NCBI GenBank assembly: GCA_907163345.1
Contig: CAJQUN010000033.1
Location: 2,435,788 to 2,499,787, forward strand
Direction: 5' to 3'
Length of the DNA: 64,000 nt
Origin: Haberlea rhodopensis
Taxonomy: Eukaryota; Streptophyta; Magnoliopsida; Lamiales; Gesneriaceae
The notes beneath the pieces are model-generated. The model searched no databases. It saw nothing but the letters and a program-made list of their open reading frames with translations, and was not told the DNA's origin. Both the position numbers and the translations under genes were made by a program. Numbering within the stretch: position 1 is the stretch's first letter; each line of letters begins with the position of its first letter. Positions 11,280-25,300 of the stretch are shown one piece after another.

Positions 11280-12500
11280 TGGTGTTTATTCAAATATGTC
11301 ATATCTTACTTTTGTTCATTATATTACCTGTTATCTATCATATTCAAGAAGACAGCTCTGATTCAAGTAAGCCTGTGAAGCTTTAATAACGTACCAATCA
11401 ATTAGCTAATAATCCAATTCCACTCAACCATTTGCATCAACTTTAAATTCTTATCCGAGATCTGCGAATCTCTGTTATTAAAGAGCTTTTGTTTAATTAT
11501 AGTAAATTTTCTATTTGTTGTGATATCCCACAATTAACAGTATTATTAGCTTTTACATCCTTATCATTCGTCCTCACCTCAATGTTATTGAACATTATGA
11601 CGCCTAATCTTTGTTTTGGTTTTATAGTTGATGCAATAGATTACTAAATCATAGCCTTCAAGGCTTTGGTTCTTTACTGCCTTATATGCATAAAGCTTTA
11701 TTGTTTTGTTTATTTACTCGATCTTCTATCCCTCATTTACAGAGAATGGGCATGATGCTTGGTCAAAATGTCTCGACTGAAAGATGTGATTGTTGGTGGC
11801 CACCGACGAGGTTTCACTTGTGAGGGGGAACAACTCCATATAATACTACGATAATTTCTCTTAGCAATTGGTATTGGAAGGTGGGGGAGTGGGAGCATGG
11901 TGCTTGTATGTTCTAATTTTGCTTGAATTCTGCTTTACGTTTTTCTAGACATTCTATAAGATGGTCTTACTACTGGTAATGAAGTCATAATTACGCTGAA
12001 CATAAGCTTCAAGGGGAATGTGTGAGTTAAAACTGTGTGGAGAGATCGCATTGTTCTTAAATCTGGTATCTTATTGCACCTTGCGATACATATGGTAAAT
12101 GTGATTTAAAATTGTGTGGAGATATCACATTGTTCCTTATCTGGTTTAGCCCCTACATATGATCAGCCCTTATTCATAACATCTTGTAGAATATTCAAAT
12201 AATATACCTGAATGGTTATGGAGGCTTAATTTCTTTTTCTATGAATAGGATAGAATAAATATTAACCATCTGTTCAGTATAAATAGTGTGAAATTAATCC
12301 CAATTTTTATTCTAAGTTTTAATAATAATATACTTCTTTTTTCTCTATTCATAAATCTGTTATGCTCCATCTTAGGCTTAATCAGCATTTTTGGGAAATT
12401 ATCCAAGAGTAGCATGGTGTTTGAGTTTGAAGAATCCGCTAGCAAAGTGACATTTAATTCAAGAAACTTATTTTTCCCAAATTACATGGATTTGTCTTCG
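11280..12500. other. Intergenic stretch with a weak direct repeat
   Basis: No gene. Two similar segments at about 12016-12075 and 12095-12145 share GTGTGGAGA-ATC-CATTGTTC and a following CTGGT, in direct orientation. Short doublets like this often derive from old LTR ends, but nothing more can be defined. Confidence 0.3.
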
Positions 12501-12514
12501 GGTCGATTTGGGGT

Positions 12515-12610
12515 GACATTCAACAACAATAATAATTAGGCATTTAATCCCAATGGTTTGGGGTAGGCTACGGAATCAAGTCGGGTCGCGCACTTGATAT
12601 CCTCGTTGAT
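12515..12610 (+). repeat. Fragment of a common plant retroposon end
   Basis: AACAACAATAATAATTAGGC followed by ATTTAATCCCAATGGTTTGGGGT-AGGCTACGG resembles the widespread plant retroposon end of the form (CAA)n-CCTT-ATCCCACT-GGGGTCGGCTAC. It is recognised by pattern only. The rest of the element is not identifiable. Confidence 0.35.
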
Positions 12611-13342
12611 CCCTTTAGATTACAAATCTTTGTATATAACTTCAAGTTGTTTTTTCTTCGATGGTTTATATACTTAGACCACTTTTTAAAACATCATGAA
12701 ATATGAAGAGTTTGTAAGGATGCATATTCGTGATCTCGATAATTTGTGTTCTTTATTATTTGGTAAGTGGTGCGTTGCCTCGGATTTTGGTAGGGTAGAC
12801 GTGTAGTTCTTCCAAGCACAAAACAATATACAAAAAGTAAATGAGATCAGAATTTTTACGTGGAAAACCCAAAAAGATGGGGAAAAACCACGGGACCAAG
12901 TCCGGTATAAATTTCACTATAAACAAGTGTGTGATTTACATTGTCTTCTTTACAAGAAATGAGCTAAGAAATGAAAATGAGGGAGGGGGAAGACCTCGGC
13001 TGCTGCTTGTTCTTGAGGAAGGAGACATGCTCTCTTTTCCCCCCAAGAAAGAGGTGTTGGCCTTCCCCATGCCCTCTCAACCCTCATGCATGCTCTCTCA
13101 CGGAAAATCTCTCTCTTGCTTGGTGATAGTTATCTGGTATTTATATGAGAATGGAGGAGACAACCTGTAACTACCTACCCAAGGTCTAGGGAACATTGTC
13201 TGATGCTGAAGGCAGGGGTCAGAGTCCCAGTGATGGGGACCACAGACAACTATTGCACTCTTTGTACGATTTCTGCAGCTTTTAAGATATTATTCGTATA
13301 CAGAGATATGTTCTGTGCCTCTGATTTATGAGATCAGTCCTC
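12611..13342. other. Intergenic, possibly LTR-derived
   Basis: No gene. The segment at 12855-12905 (TTTTTACGTGGAAAACCC, then GGGGAAAAACCACGG) is a wording I associate with plant LTR retrotransposons, but paired termini are absent. Confidence 0.25.
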
Positions 13343-13725
13343 AGGTGTAGATCTTCCTGGAGGCGGACCTGAGGGTGGCCGAGGTGGAGATCATCCTCGA
13401 GGCCGACCTGGGGTGGCCAAGGTGGAGGTCATCCACGTGGCCGAGGTGGAGATCTTCCTGAGGCCGACCTGGGGTGGCCGAGGTGGAGGTCATCCTCGAG
13501 GCCGACCTGGGGTGACCAAGGTGGAGGTCATCCACACAGCCGAGCTGGGGTGACCGCTGTGGAGATCTTCCTGAGGTCGACCTGGGGTGGCCGAGGTGGA
13601 GGTCATCCTCGAGGCCGACCTGGGGTGACCAAGGTGGAGGTCATCCACGCGGCCGAGCTAGGGTGGCCGAGGTGGAGATCTTACTGAGGCCGACCTGGGG
13701 GTGGCCATGGTAGAGATCTTGCAGA
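13343..13725 (+). repeat. GC-rich minisatellite with three-unit higher-order period
   Basis: About ten tandem units of 37-38 bp, each of the form CCGACCTGGGGTGGCC + AAGGTGGAGGTCATCC + variable end. Units fall into three types by their ends (CCTCGAG, CCACGCG/CCACACA, CTTCCTGAG), and the order repeats A-B-C, giving a higher-order period of about 113 bp. One block has lost half of a unit (about 13438-13460). It stands out sharply from the AT-rich surroundings. The open frames across it are a by-product of the repeat. Confidence 0.9.
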
Positions 13726-14830
13726 GTCCATACTTTTACCAGGGTAACATGGTGGTTCTATACAATTAAATTTAATCCGCAAATGAATCAAATGTTGAAA
13801 CTAATGTTTTTTTTTTAATAAAAAAAGTATCGATGGGGTTGTGAGATTTTTTTATAGGGCTTTGAAATTCTTTGTCGTGCAACTAAGAGCTAGTTTGATT
13901 TGTTGTTGATAAACACTCACGAATTATATTTTCAATTTTCATATATCAGGAAATTGGGAACTCAGCCCTTCCCATCTCTCTTGAAAAATATCCAAATTAG
14001 ACATCCTCTTTGTTTTTTTCTTTCTATATATATTTAAAATCAACAACATAATGAATCTTTTCAAAAATAATTTTCATGAATATATATGGCGGAACAATAT
14101 TGATGTTCTTCCCCCAAAATCTTGGATTATATATCATATTTTAAAAAATATGAATTATATATAGACCCCTCTAGTTTGAACACTTATTAATTTCCTCCTA
14201 TAAATTAAAAATAATATCTAACACCCTTATTATGTATTTTTATGTCGAATCTTAGGGGAAACATATGTAATTTTTCATTAATCAATCACAAACCAAATTC
14301 ATAATATCGCTATTATATAGGGGATTATTCGTGATTGTCTAAATTAGAGGTCATGAGTCTCGTAATAAAATTTTTCTACAGACGAAGACAATTGTAACTT
14401 TTCATAATTCCAAGAATCGAAAATCATTCTCCATTTACCTAAATTTTTAAAAAAACAATATTGTAGTCCAACATTTAAAAAACCCATTATTAAAAGCACA
14501 ATATCCAAAAAAACACAACATTGAGCTTAATGACTGTGCTAAAAATGGTAAATTGTTTAAAGAAAGTGAGGCTATGGCATATGATGGAGGAAATACGTAA
14601 TGGTTTGATATTATTGTATATGTATAAACATACATCGGTGTGTGTATATATAAAAAAGGGGAGAAATTCCTCGAACAAAAAAAAGGGAAAAAAACAAAAG
14701 AGGTTAGATGCCACGTACAAATACAGTGCTGAATGCACAAAGTGCACATGGAGGGTAAGTGAGGCAGCTCGAGGTTGGAAATTGGTTTCCTGCTTTACAT
14801 CTGTTGTGATTTGGAGCTCTGTTTCGCTCT
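13726..14830. other. Intergenic stretch upstream of the IDM1-like gene
   Basis: AT-rich, with no gene. 13950-14480 is low in complexity. The promoter of the downstream gene is expected near the right end. Confidence 0.4.
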
Positions 14831-16393
14831 TTCAAAAGCCCTCATTTATACTTTCTTCGTTTTGTTTTGCTCACACACTGTGCGTGTGAGAATACCGCAT
14901 TTGTCTGAAAGACAAATCCCTCTCCAGTTTTTAGATTTGGATGAACCCTAATTTTTTCGCGCGGCAAATGCAAATGTAGAGGTGACAATCTTGTCTTTTT
15001 TTATTTTTTCATTTCCTTGTTTTTAATGTGAGTAGTTTTATATTCCTGTTATAATTTATTATTGTTTGTGAATGTAATTTGAATTTAGCTCGTGAAGCTG
15101 GATTTTCAGCTAAGAAAATCTGTTTCTCTTATTGTCTTTGATTATGAATGTAGAGGTGCGAGGTGGGTTTTTGCTGAGCTTTTGGTTTTATCTGTTTGTT
15201 TTTGTAACCGTTGTTTGGATAAATTCGATGTGTCTATCTTATCTTTCACGTGATTTAATTCTTTTGCAAATCGAATGCATGATCCCACTGATGCATGCGC
15301 GGCATTAGTTGCTTTCAAATATAGTAACTAGATGAATTGGTTCAGTTTTGGGAACTTACATGTTTTTATGTAATGGCAATTTACATTTGTACAAACTTGG
15401 AACTAGATCGCCTTCCCTCGCGTGGTGCGAACAAGGATTTGTTACAAATGCTCCAAGAAAATATGATTTATTTGCAAAAGTGCATAAACTCCTGACAGTG
15501 GCTTTTAAGGTTAAGAAGGTAAAGTTGCATGAGCTTCTTACCATCTAAATACTCTCTAAAATTTCATGTGAATCCAGGTAAAAGGATTCAAACTTGGGTG
15601 AAGTAAATGCGAGATGTTTTTTCTCTCGTGCACTTGTATAATTTCGTTCTTTACGTACTAAAATTATACTTAATAATGAGCAACTCTGCCAATTACTTAG
15701 CTGAAATTTTAAGAGAGGTGGAGGAGAGGTCTATTTCAATCTTCCCGTGAATCAGTGATCGGCACACTATTCCTTTTTTAATGCTACAAATGGGGTCAAA
15801 GCTTTAGCCTGATACTGCATTTCTTTGATTTAACGCGTGAGGGTATTCTTGTACTTTATTGGAGCCATGCACCCTGATGTACCACATATAGCTCCTTGGC
15901 TGCATTTTCCTTTTTTGGTGGCCAAACATTGATTGCTCCCTGCTGTTCTGTGGTGATTGTGCTTCATGATGTCTAGTGTTGGGAAATTATTTTCTCTTCA
16001 AATTGTCCCCAAAATCCTTTTTTCCTTGTACTAGAAGTTTTTGGCATCAGTTATTGGATTTGATTCTATATGTAGCATATTCTCCCTTTTGTTCTAAATT
16101 AGAAATTTTAAAATTCTGGCTTTGATATGCGAACCTTGGTAAAGAATTCGAATTCAAATGTATCAAAACGAGATGCTATTACATCATTCTTATCATCCTC
16201 CATGCTATCTTGTGTCGCACTCTACTGATCTGTATATGCCAATATTGACCAGGTACTTTTTTGTGTTTCACTGCATGATCACAATTTTATGGAGTATTAT
16301 TTTGTGAAGTACTACATATTAATTTTCTTGCAAAATGCATTTTACAGAGAGAGAGAAGTTCATTTGTTCCAAGCATTTATATCAGCGAGAAAA
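14831..16393 (+). promoter_or_regulatory. Probable leader and 5' UTR intron of the IDM1-like gene
   Basis: No coding frame of note. A good 3' splice site, TGCATTTTACAG followed by AGAGAGAGAAG, lies at about 16348, 46 bases before the ATG. That suggests a 5' UTR intron whose first exon would lie around 14850-15000, where the sequence changes to a mixed leader-like composition. The donor site is not certain. This explains why the open frame that runs upstream of 16394 should not be taken as coding. Confidence 0.4.
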
Positions 16394-19300
16394 ATGGGCG
16401 ATATTGCAGGGGCAGGATCACCAAAAATGTTATACCGCAAATGGTTTGAGGATTTGCATGATGATAATTTTGAGGGATCTGTGGATGAGAATAGGATTTT
16501 TAGAGAGGTTTTCTTTGCATGCGACAACAGTAGTAATAAAGAATTTATTAATACTAGTGCCATTAATTATGACTGCCGCTACATTAAGCCAGCAGACGTG
16601 TCACTTTGCTCAAATAGTGGTAAGTCATCATTGACCAGTCAAGATGATATTGCAAAAGAGGATTTCATGAGGAAACCTCTGATAGAATGTCTCTCAGAGG
16701 ACCTCACATCATCTATACAAAGTAATCACAAGGTGAAGTTATCAGTAGGACATTTTCCTGATGTGAAACCTGATTTAGAAGACATCTTGATTACAGCAGC
16801 TCCTTCTGGAGGAATTGTTTCAGGTTTTTCCCAACAAGATTCGGTTTCCGCTCATCGCACTTTAAGATATCATTTAGTTGAATCATCTCGTCAAGGCGTT
16901 ACAGCTTGTTGCTATCAGCTGAAGCAACATGTCGACCTGAACAAAGAATGTGAAATTAATGATACGATTAACTGTAGCAATACATTATCTACCTTAGATC
17001 AAAATGATACAAAGGAAGCCAAAAGTAGACCTGTCGCTTCACCTATTTCTGAAGAGAGCCATGCAAGCAAGCTCCTGGTTATCCATCCATCTGTTTCTGT
17101 TGCTGAGAAGTTGACAACTCATCGACCATCAAAGCCAAAATGGAAAGACTCCTGCTTTTTGAGACTGGATGAAGAAGAGTTTGCAATGCCGACGGACATA
17201 AAAAACGACCCCCGTCCTCTTCTTCGATATCACATCAATCGCTTGCTTAGAGCGGCAGGATGGGTGATTGGGAGGCGAAAAAGGAACAGTAAATATAATG
17301 GTATTGGAGAATATGTTTACAAGTCCCCAGGGGGGAGACCATTTCGTGAATTTCACAGGGCTTGGTGCTTGTGTGGTGAAAGTTTGTTGGCAGATTCCAT
17401 TGGCTATATGCAGAGTGGAGATTGCATGCAGTGGACTGATATGACTGGGTTGTGGACTGACTTATCTTGTACAGTGAAAGAGATTGACGAGAAACTAAAG
17501 CTCTTAGAAACTACTTCTGCTATGGCTCATTTGTGGTGTCTTCTGGATCCTTTTGCAAAAGTTGTGTTCATTGACAAGACAATTCGTTTGCTAAAAGAAG
17601 GAATTACAATCAAAGCAAAAAGAAGTTTATTGATTTCACCAGATGCTGAGCCTGTTGCTAAATACAGAAAAATCTCGAGATTAGAGCTAAGCAGTTCTAG
17701 TCTTTGTACCAGTCAAGATTTTGGAGATGATAGCACTTGTAATCAGCTTGGCGACCGTCTGTTTGATGTTCCAATTAGCTCAGAAAATGTACCAGAATTA
17801 CTTGGAGGACCTGAGACAGTTTTCCCCCTTGAAGATAGCTTTACAAGTTCTCCAAGCTTTGACCTAGATAACTCTGTGGGAGAAGGTAGGTTTGGCAATA
17901 TTAAGAAGGCTCATAAGAAATCACGAAAGATATCTGAAATGAAACCAACTGGAAGTTATTTTGGTGTGAGAGCCCATTACCCTGAAGGTGAAATGAATGG
18001 AGCTAGATGTGGATCTAAAAAATCTAAAGCATGTGGTTTAAACGATGATGATCTCTTAATTTCGGCCATTATAAAACCGCAAACTTCGAGACCCACCAAA
18101 AAATGGCCTTCACGCAAACCCAAACCCCTGAGAAAGCGCAAGAGTCCAAAAGGCAGCTGCAGGTTGCTCCCAAGGAACCTTAACAAGGGTTCAAGACTTA
18201 CGATGGAAGGGAAGTGGTCTGCTTTTGAATCAAGAACAGTGTTATCGTGGTTGATTCACTTTGGCGTTGTTTCCTTCAATGAAGTAATTCAGTACCGGAA
18301 CCTGAAAAATGGCACCATAATAAAAGATGGTTTAATCAGCAGAGATGGGATTATATGCAGGTGTTGTGATAAATTGATTTCCATCTCTGAGTTCAAGAGT
18401 CATGCTGGTTTCAAGTTAAATCGTCCTTGTGTGAACCTTTTTATGGAGTCAGGTAAGCCGTTAACCTTATGCCATCTTGAGGCTTGGTCACTTGAGTACA
18501 AGACAAGACAAAGGGCTCCTCAAACCGATCAAGTTGATGAAATTGATCAAAATGATGATAGTTGTGGCTGTTGCGGTGATGTCGGTGAATTGATATGTTG
18601 TGATAACTGTCCCTCTGCATTTCATCAGGCATGCTTGTTTGAACAGGTTTGTCTTTTCTTTTATAACTGATGTACTTAAATGAATGTCACCTATTTATTT
18701 TTCTTTTTTTGTGAGAATCGAGAAATAGAGAATCAAATATTTCTCGATATTTTAACAACCACATTAGTAAGTAATGCGACGGTATCTCTTTCCAGGACTT
18801 GACTGTGGATTCTTTCACAATTGCATGAATACCTGGTAGAGAGCATTTTGCCTTCTAATTTAGCACCAGTTGAATTTTTTGTCTCTTGTCAGGAGCAGTT
18901 GTTGATTACGAGTTTTGTCGTAAACTTACACCAAGATGGAAATAAAATCATATGTGAATGTTCTATTTTTTTCAGGAGCTGCCTGAAGGAAGCTGGTATT
19001 GTCCACAATGTCGTTGCCAAATTTGTGGGGATGCAGTTTGTGATAAAGAAACTTCAAAATTGCACAGGGCTCTGAAATGCTCTCAGTGTGGGCATAAATG
19101 TAATTTCCATCTGGATTAGTTGCAAAATATTTTTTGTAACTCATATGTTATGCGACGAAAATCTTGATACCTGATCCCCAGTGCTGTAATCTTAGTGCTC
19201 TCTTTAAGTTCCATAGAAGAAAATTTGATTTAGTATGTAGTGATGATACATAGCTTACTAGGATGAGATCATCGTTCTGCTGCTCCTTGTCTTGTAGATC

Positions 19301-22300
19301 CCAGATTTTTTTTTGTTGTTGCCAATTAACCTTATGATATAATTATTTAATGCCGGTGAACAGATCATGAACCATGCATCAACGAGAAGGGCAAGGAAAT
19401 TGAGTTGGTCCCAGATACCTGGTTTTGTGGTGAGAGCTGTAACAAGGTATACTATTTACTTCTTCTAGTCGTAATCTGGTTATGATATAAGTACAGATCT
19501 TACACGTATTGCACCTACTTATCCACATATTTATTAGTTGTAGTTATTTTGCTTCTTGATCGTCTATATGCGATGGTACTAGCAAGTGCACTTGGTTAAG
19601 TTGAAACATTATTGGAATTGAGTCCAGTTGCTCCCATATAAACTATTATTTATTTAACCAGGTAAATTTTTTTTGAGCATTGGATATTAATTAAATAACT
19701 TAATTTAGACAAAATTATAAGCTTGGAAAACATGGTTTTACTAATTAAATTAAACAAAAAGAAATTGAAATTTTATGCTAAAACGAGAGTTCGAATAATC
19801 AAGAAATTCAATATCAAACAAAGACCAAGCTGCACGTCCGTGCCTAACTACACTAAGTGTGCCATCAAACCCAAGGATATTGTCCAATTCAAGGCTAGGT
19901 TTCTAAATTATTTATTAGTCTATTTCTAGAACTAGGAACTCTATTTTTTATTTAATAATTCATAATATTTCTTAAAACATGAAGTAAACGACATGTTATT
20001 CACAAACATTGTAATCAATTCAAAAAACTAAAATAAAAGAATCTCCGTCTACTTCTTTGTTCCCTCCTTGCCCAACACATGGTCCGCTATGCTTGTGTAT
20101 CATTGATAGTACTATTCGTCCATATCAATTGTAAAAAAAGGGCCTTGTTAGGAGAGTAACGTACTGACGGGATCGTAAACTTATTAGGATGGCTTCAGCA
20201 CATTTATTTTATTTTTATCTATTCTTTTTTCTTCGTGGATGAAGTACAATAATGGCGGAGGGATAAGTTGTGAATACCTGTAAAATTGATTAATAAAATT
20301 GGCACGTCATCCATCATCCATGGACTCATGGAGAAATCACCTCTCTCAAATATGACAATATTTATTCTCAAGCCTCTAGAGTGCTAATTTTTCACCTTGT
20401 TTTTATTTCTAATTTTGACGAGTCTTTTTGAGAATTTTGTGCTCACTTTGTACGCTACACTGTCAGTTCTTATGCTGGCTGTTGCGGTTGATGACATTTC
20501 AACTTTCTCCATTGTTGCATTTAACATTCCAGCTTCAAGCCGTTTTCTTTTTCACCTTTTCTTCAGCAACACATTTACCATTACAAGTTGGTACCAATTG
20601 AACCACTAGATCTTGCAGCAGTTCTTTTAGGAAAAGCACAACCCATGTTTAGGAGAGGGTTAGGCGAGGACTTCTGCTATTATTATCATAACAAAATAGA
20701 ATCAAATGTACACGGATGGTGACTAGGCCAAAACCAACGTCTCTACAATTCTTCAAATGCATATTGTCCGCAACACCTCTCCATTCAACTTTAAGAGTAT
20801 AAATAAATCAGTCAAACACACATACACGCATGCATGTATGTATGAATAAAATAATTTCATTGCCAAAGGGTATTGTTTGCAGCTGTTCCCTATGAGTTCT
20901 CTTTCATTGAGAAACATTCTTTACGACCAGAAGATGGCAAATTTAGAAATCAAATTTGAAATCATATTATATGGTCAGCCACCGTAGTGCCAAATTCAAT
21001 GTACTTTCTCTATCAGTTTGATATCTTCCCTGATTCTTCCTTAAAGTTCCATTTAAGAAAGAAGCTTCTACACTGTGTTTGTTACTTATGCTGGTAATTG
21101 CTCACAAAATAAGTTTGATATTAGTGCAGGTTTACTCAGGCCTTCAGTCCAACGTTGGGTTGATGAATCTTCTCTCTGATGGATTCTTTTGGACTCTTCT
21201 GCGGTGCATTCCTGGTGATAAAAAAGATGGTTCTGCACAGGGTGTTGTTGCTTTGAAGGCCGAATGCAATTCAAAGTTGGCTGTTGCTATCACCATTTTA
21301 GAGGAATGCTTTCTTCCAATGGTGGATTCGAAAACAGGCATAGACATGATACCTCAAGTAATATACAACTGGGGGTAAATATTGTTATTGAGCATGCACT
21401 TGTTTGCTGCTATTACGCCTGCATATAGTGTTACCTTTTCTTCCACTTCTAGCACCTGCCTAGACAACCTATATTTCTTGGATATGGATCTTTAGTCAAT
21501 TTTGAGATGGATTTTTTTTCCTTACTTCGTAAAACAGAGTTTCAGACTGATATCCATCTCAGTGCATTAAGCTAGCAGTATTCCTTTTGGTTTCTGTTCA
21601 GATTAGATATTGTATTTATTAGTTTCTCTCCCTATAAAAGAAAAAAAAAAGATGTTTATTATCTTTGAAATATTTGAGTTAACCCATTCCTTCTTTGGAT
21701 GGCAAATTAACGACATATGGAATAAGAATAATGTTTTGGTATATTGATGATATACCTAAAAAATAATAGCAATATTTTTATATGCTAATAAAATTTGTAA
21801 AAAAAATTAAAAATTAATAAAAACAACTTGTGAGCTAACCTGTGAAGTTTTGAATACCTAAATTCTAGCTCGAGCTCAAATTAGGCTTTAGTTGAGCTAG
21901 CTCAACTCATAACACAACCCTACAGCATGGGCATTCTCACTTTGAAAATATTCCTTTGTGCTTAGTTAATAAGGAGCATGCCTACTTTGCTACCTGTAAA
22001 CACGAGTTGATCTAGTTTATGAATGTCACTAGATTTTCTGTTGGTCGACCATTATATTCATGGTGTAACAACCAATAATTTTTTAATATGCTACATAATG
22101 TAAGATGTGATACAAGGAAGCCTTGAACTAATTTTTTTTCTCCGACTATGCACACTGAACTATTACTTGTCTTTCGGATGATACTCAGACCAATCCTTGA
22201 CTTTCCTAAATGATTTGTGGCTGCATTCCTCAAATTTTTCTTTTCATATACCTTGAGAAAAATGTTGGTAATGATTTTAATGAAAGCTATGACCCTTTGC

Positions 22301-25300
22301 TTTTTTCAGATCACAATTTGCACGTTTGAACTATAGTGGCTTTTATACTGTGATCTTGGAAAAGGATGATCTTGTCCTGTCCGTAGCATCCATCAGGTAA
22401 AAAATTTTCTGATGGCAACTTATTTTGTGGCAATATAGCCTCTGAAAAGTTGTGATGTCGAGCATAAGTCAGAAAGATTCCAAATCTAGTTTAGGTGTAG
22501 ATATTAAAAAAATTATTCAAATTGATTTGATATTGTTGAAAATTAACTCAATCCCGAACATCAGTCAATTAAATCTGGAAGATAGGGACTAAAAATCATG
22601 TCCTTAATTGTAGCCTAAGTATTATTGGTGATATATTCCAGATATTAGTTTCCTTCTTTGTCATATCTTCTCTTAATTTAATATATAAGTCTATAAATAA
22701 TGAAATTTTTCATTCATAAATAATCAGTGAAAAAGATTATGTTTTTCAGATTTTTCACATGGTGTCAAGTCGTAAGGTTCTCAAAAAAAGGAGAGAGGCA
22801 AATCTAGCAGCAGCCATAGCAACTCAATAGTCGATACTGTCTATGGCAGCAATAGAAAAATAGTAGCCGGTTAAAATTTTATTCCTTCAGCCACCAAGGC
22901 AATAATTTACTTGTTCAACAAATTCGTTTTTTTCTTTTTCATTAGAATAAAACAAAAATATCAACCATTGTAGTATGCTACAGCCACAAACGTTTTTTTT
23001 TTGGCACTCACCCCTGCGCCTCTAATTTGTCACCTGTGAGGTGAATATCCAAAAATATAGAAAATACATGTGCCCTTTCCTTTCTCTCAATCCAAGGTGA
23101 GGAAATTATATTTAACAAAAACAATTGTTCAATATGTTGGAGCAATAAGGCCGGTTGCACCATCATGGCCCCACCATAGTTTTCTCGAGTTGGATAACTC
23201 TTCCATCTCTAATATGGAAGAGTGATTACCAAATGAGAGTACTAGCATGAAGTGGTGGAGAGTGGCCCCCGTTTATGACCGAGTAGCAAAAAGCACTTGT
23301 CGGAATTTTATAGTCTTCTTGGGTGTTGAACTTTTTTTTAGGACAAAACGATAAGAAGTTTTTTTTTTCAATCGAAAGTTGTAGGGCACTAGGGTAGCCA
23401 ACTGAAGTTGGTGCCATAGGAGAATTTGAACGAAGCGTGCTTGTTTGACGTAGTAATTGCATCCAAGAAAATAATCGTTTAAGTATTGGTCTTTGTATGA
23501 GCTTGAAGCATTATATACTTCAGGTTGAGGGAAGTGTTGGACAATTAAATCAAATCTGAATTTCAGTCAATTAAATCTTTAATTTAGGGATTAAAATCAT
23601 GTATTTAATTGTAGCCTAGATATTATTGGTGATGAATTCTTGAGATTAGTTCCGTTTTTTTGTAATATGTCCTCCTTATTTAATGGAAGATAGAAGCCTC
23701 TGAATAATTCAATTCTTCATCATAAATAATCAATGAAAAAGATTGTCTTACACATTTTTAAACAGGTAAGATAAGGGATAATCTTCCATTGTTTTCATTC
23801 ATCTAGTTTCCATATATTTCAATGTAAAAGCAAATGGATGCTTTTTTTATTGGAAAACGGATTTTTTTTTTATTAATGATATTACAGAGATTGTCTCCTT
23901 GCTCTTTCTCCTCTCCTCGTCCTACGTCTTGCCCTTCCCTTTTCTCCTTCCCCACTCTCTTGTCCCTCAACTTGTCTTTGAGACTACATTTTCTGTCTGT
24001 TATTGCACAAGCTGAACGATTTTCACCAGACTATTTCAATTTTTAGGAGTTAAATCAGCTTGCAGAACTAGATCTCCATCATTGATCATGTTTTTTGTAA
24101 ACATATTTTTAATCTGATTTGCAGTTAACGTGACAGATTCAATATTGAACATATTTTTTTCAGTCTAACGTGATAGATTCAGTACCTCATGTTTGTTGGT
24201 TCTTTAGTATCCCCATAATAATTCTTTAGAATTGCTGTGCTACTTAAAAAGTTCTATACTACAACTTTCACTGCAATTCTTACTTTAATCCAAGCTTTTT
24301 GACTTAACTTAGAGTCCATGGAGTCAAAGTTGCAGAGTTGCCTCTAGTTGCGACTTGTAACGAACATCGTCGCCAAGGAATGTGTCGCCGCCTTATCAAT
24401 TCTATTGAAGAGGTAACCGATACTATTTCACCTTATGTTCTTAACAAATTGCAGTTATGACTTATAGGTCTGAGTCACATTACCCAAAATATTATTCTCA
24501 TGGTTATGATTCTTCCCATAGTGTTTGATGAAAATGGATTTGAACACTTTTCCTGACACCGTGTGATAGTATTCTGCACTGACTTACCCCGTGAGTGCAA
24601 ATGTATGGTTGAAGAAGCAAAATTTATTTTAATTTGTACCTTTACATGTATAATCAATGTGAATACATTCTACCTTTTAGATTAGTACGATTCTGCGCAA
24701 TTAATTCTTTAATTGTGGATTTAGATGCTGAAATCATTGAAAGTGGAGATGCTTGTTGTATCTGCAATTCCAACTTTAGTGGAGACATGGACCATTCGGT
24801 TCGGCTTCCAACCTCTGGAAGAGGATGAGAGAAGAAGTCTTAGTGAAATTAACCTGATGGTTTTTCCTGGAGCAGTGTGGCTGAAGAAGCCTTTGTATGA
24901 GAAGCGTGGGTTGAATGAAAAAAATGGTGAGCTTCTTTTGATTCATTTCGTGCAGTGTTGTCTCTTAAATCTTTTCTTCAATGCAAAGGCATAGGAAGGG
25001 GGCTAGCTGCAAAGCTGTTCTCCCTCCGTCGTAAATTTTCGTATTAAATTTTCCTACGGAGTTATATATACATAAATATTTAATAGATTATACATATACA
25101 AAAACATAATTTCACCAACCACTAAATTTTGTGGTTTTGTTTAGTTACCCGCTCATGACGTATTTGGCTCCGCCACTGGTTCATTCTGTTTTTTGTAAAA
25201 GTCAACAGTCACATGCACACCCTAGATGTATAAAACAATCCTTCTTTCTGAATTAGGACCCCAAGATGCATCGACTTCAGATTCGACTGAAGTAGGGGCT

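Noticed and set aside
13341..13535. Minus-strand frame with GHPRSASRM repeats, and the array read as a CRISPR
   Set aside because: The frame is a by-product of the 37-bp minisatellite. Units are contiguous without unique spacers, and this is plant DNA, so it is not a CRISPR array.
16289..16393. Upstream extension of the IDM1 frame starting MEYYFVKYY
   Set aside because: It contains a good 3' splice site (TTTTACAG near 16348) and hydrophobic residues unlike the family N-terminus; more likely intron and leader.
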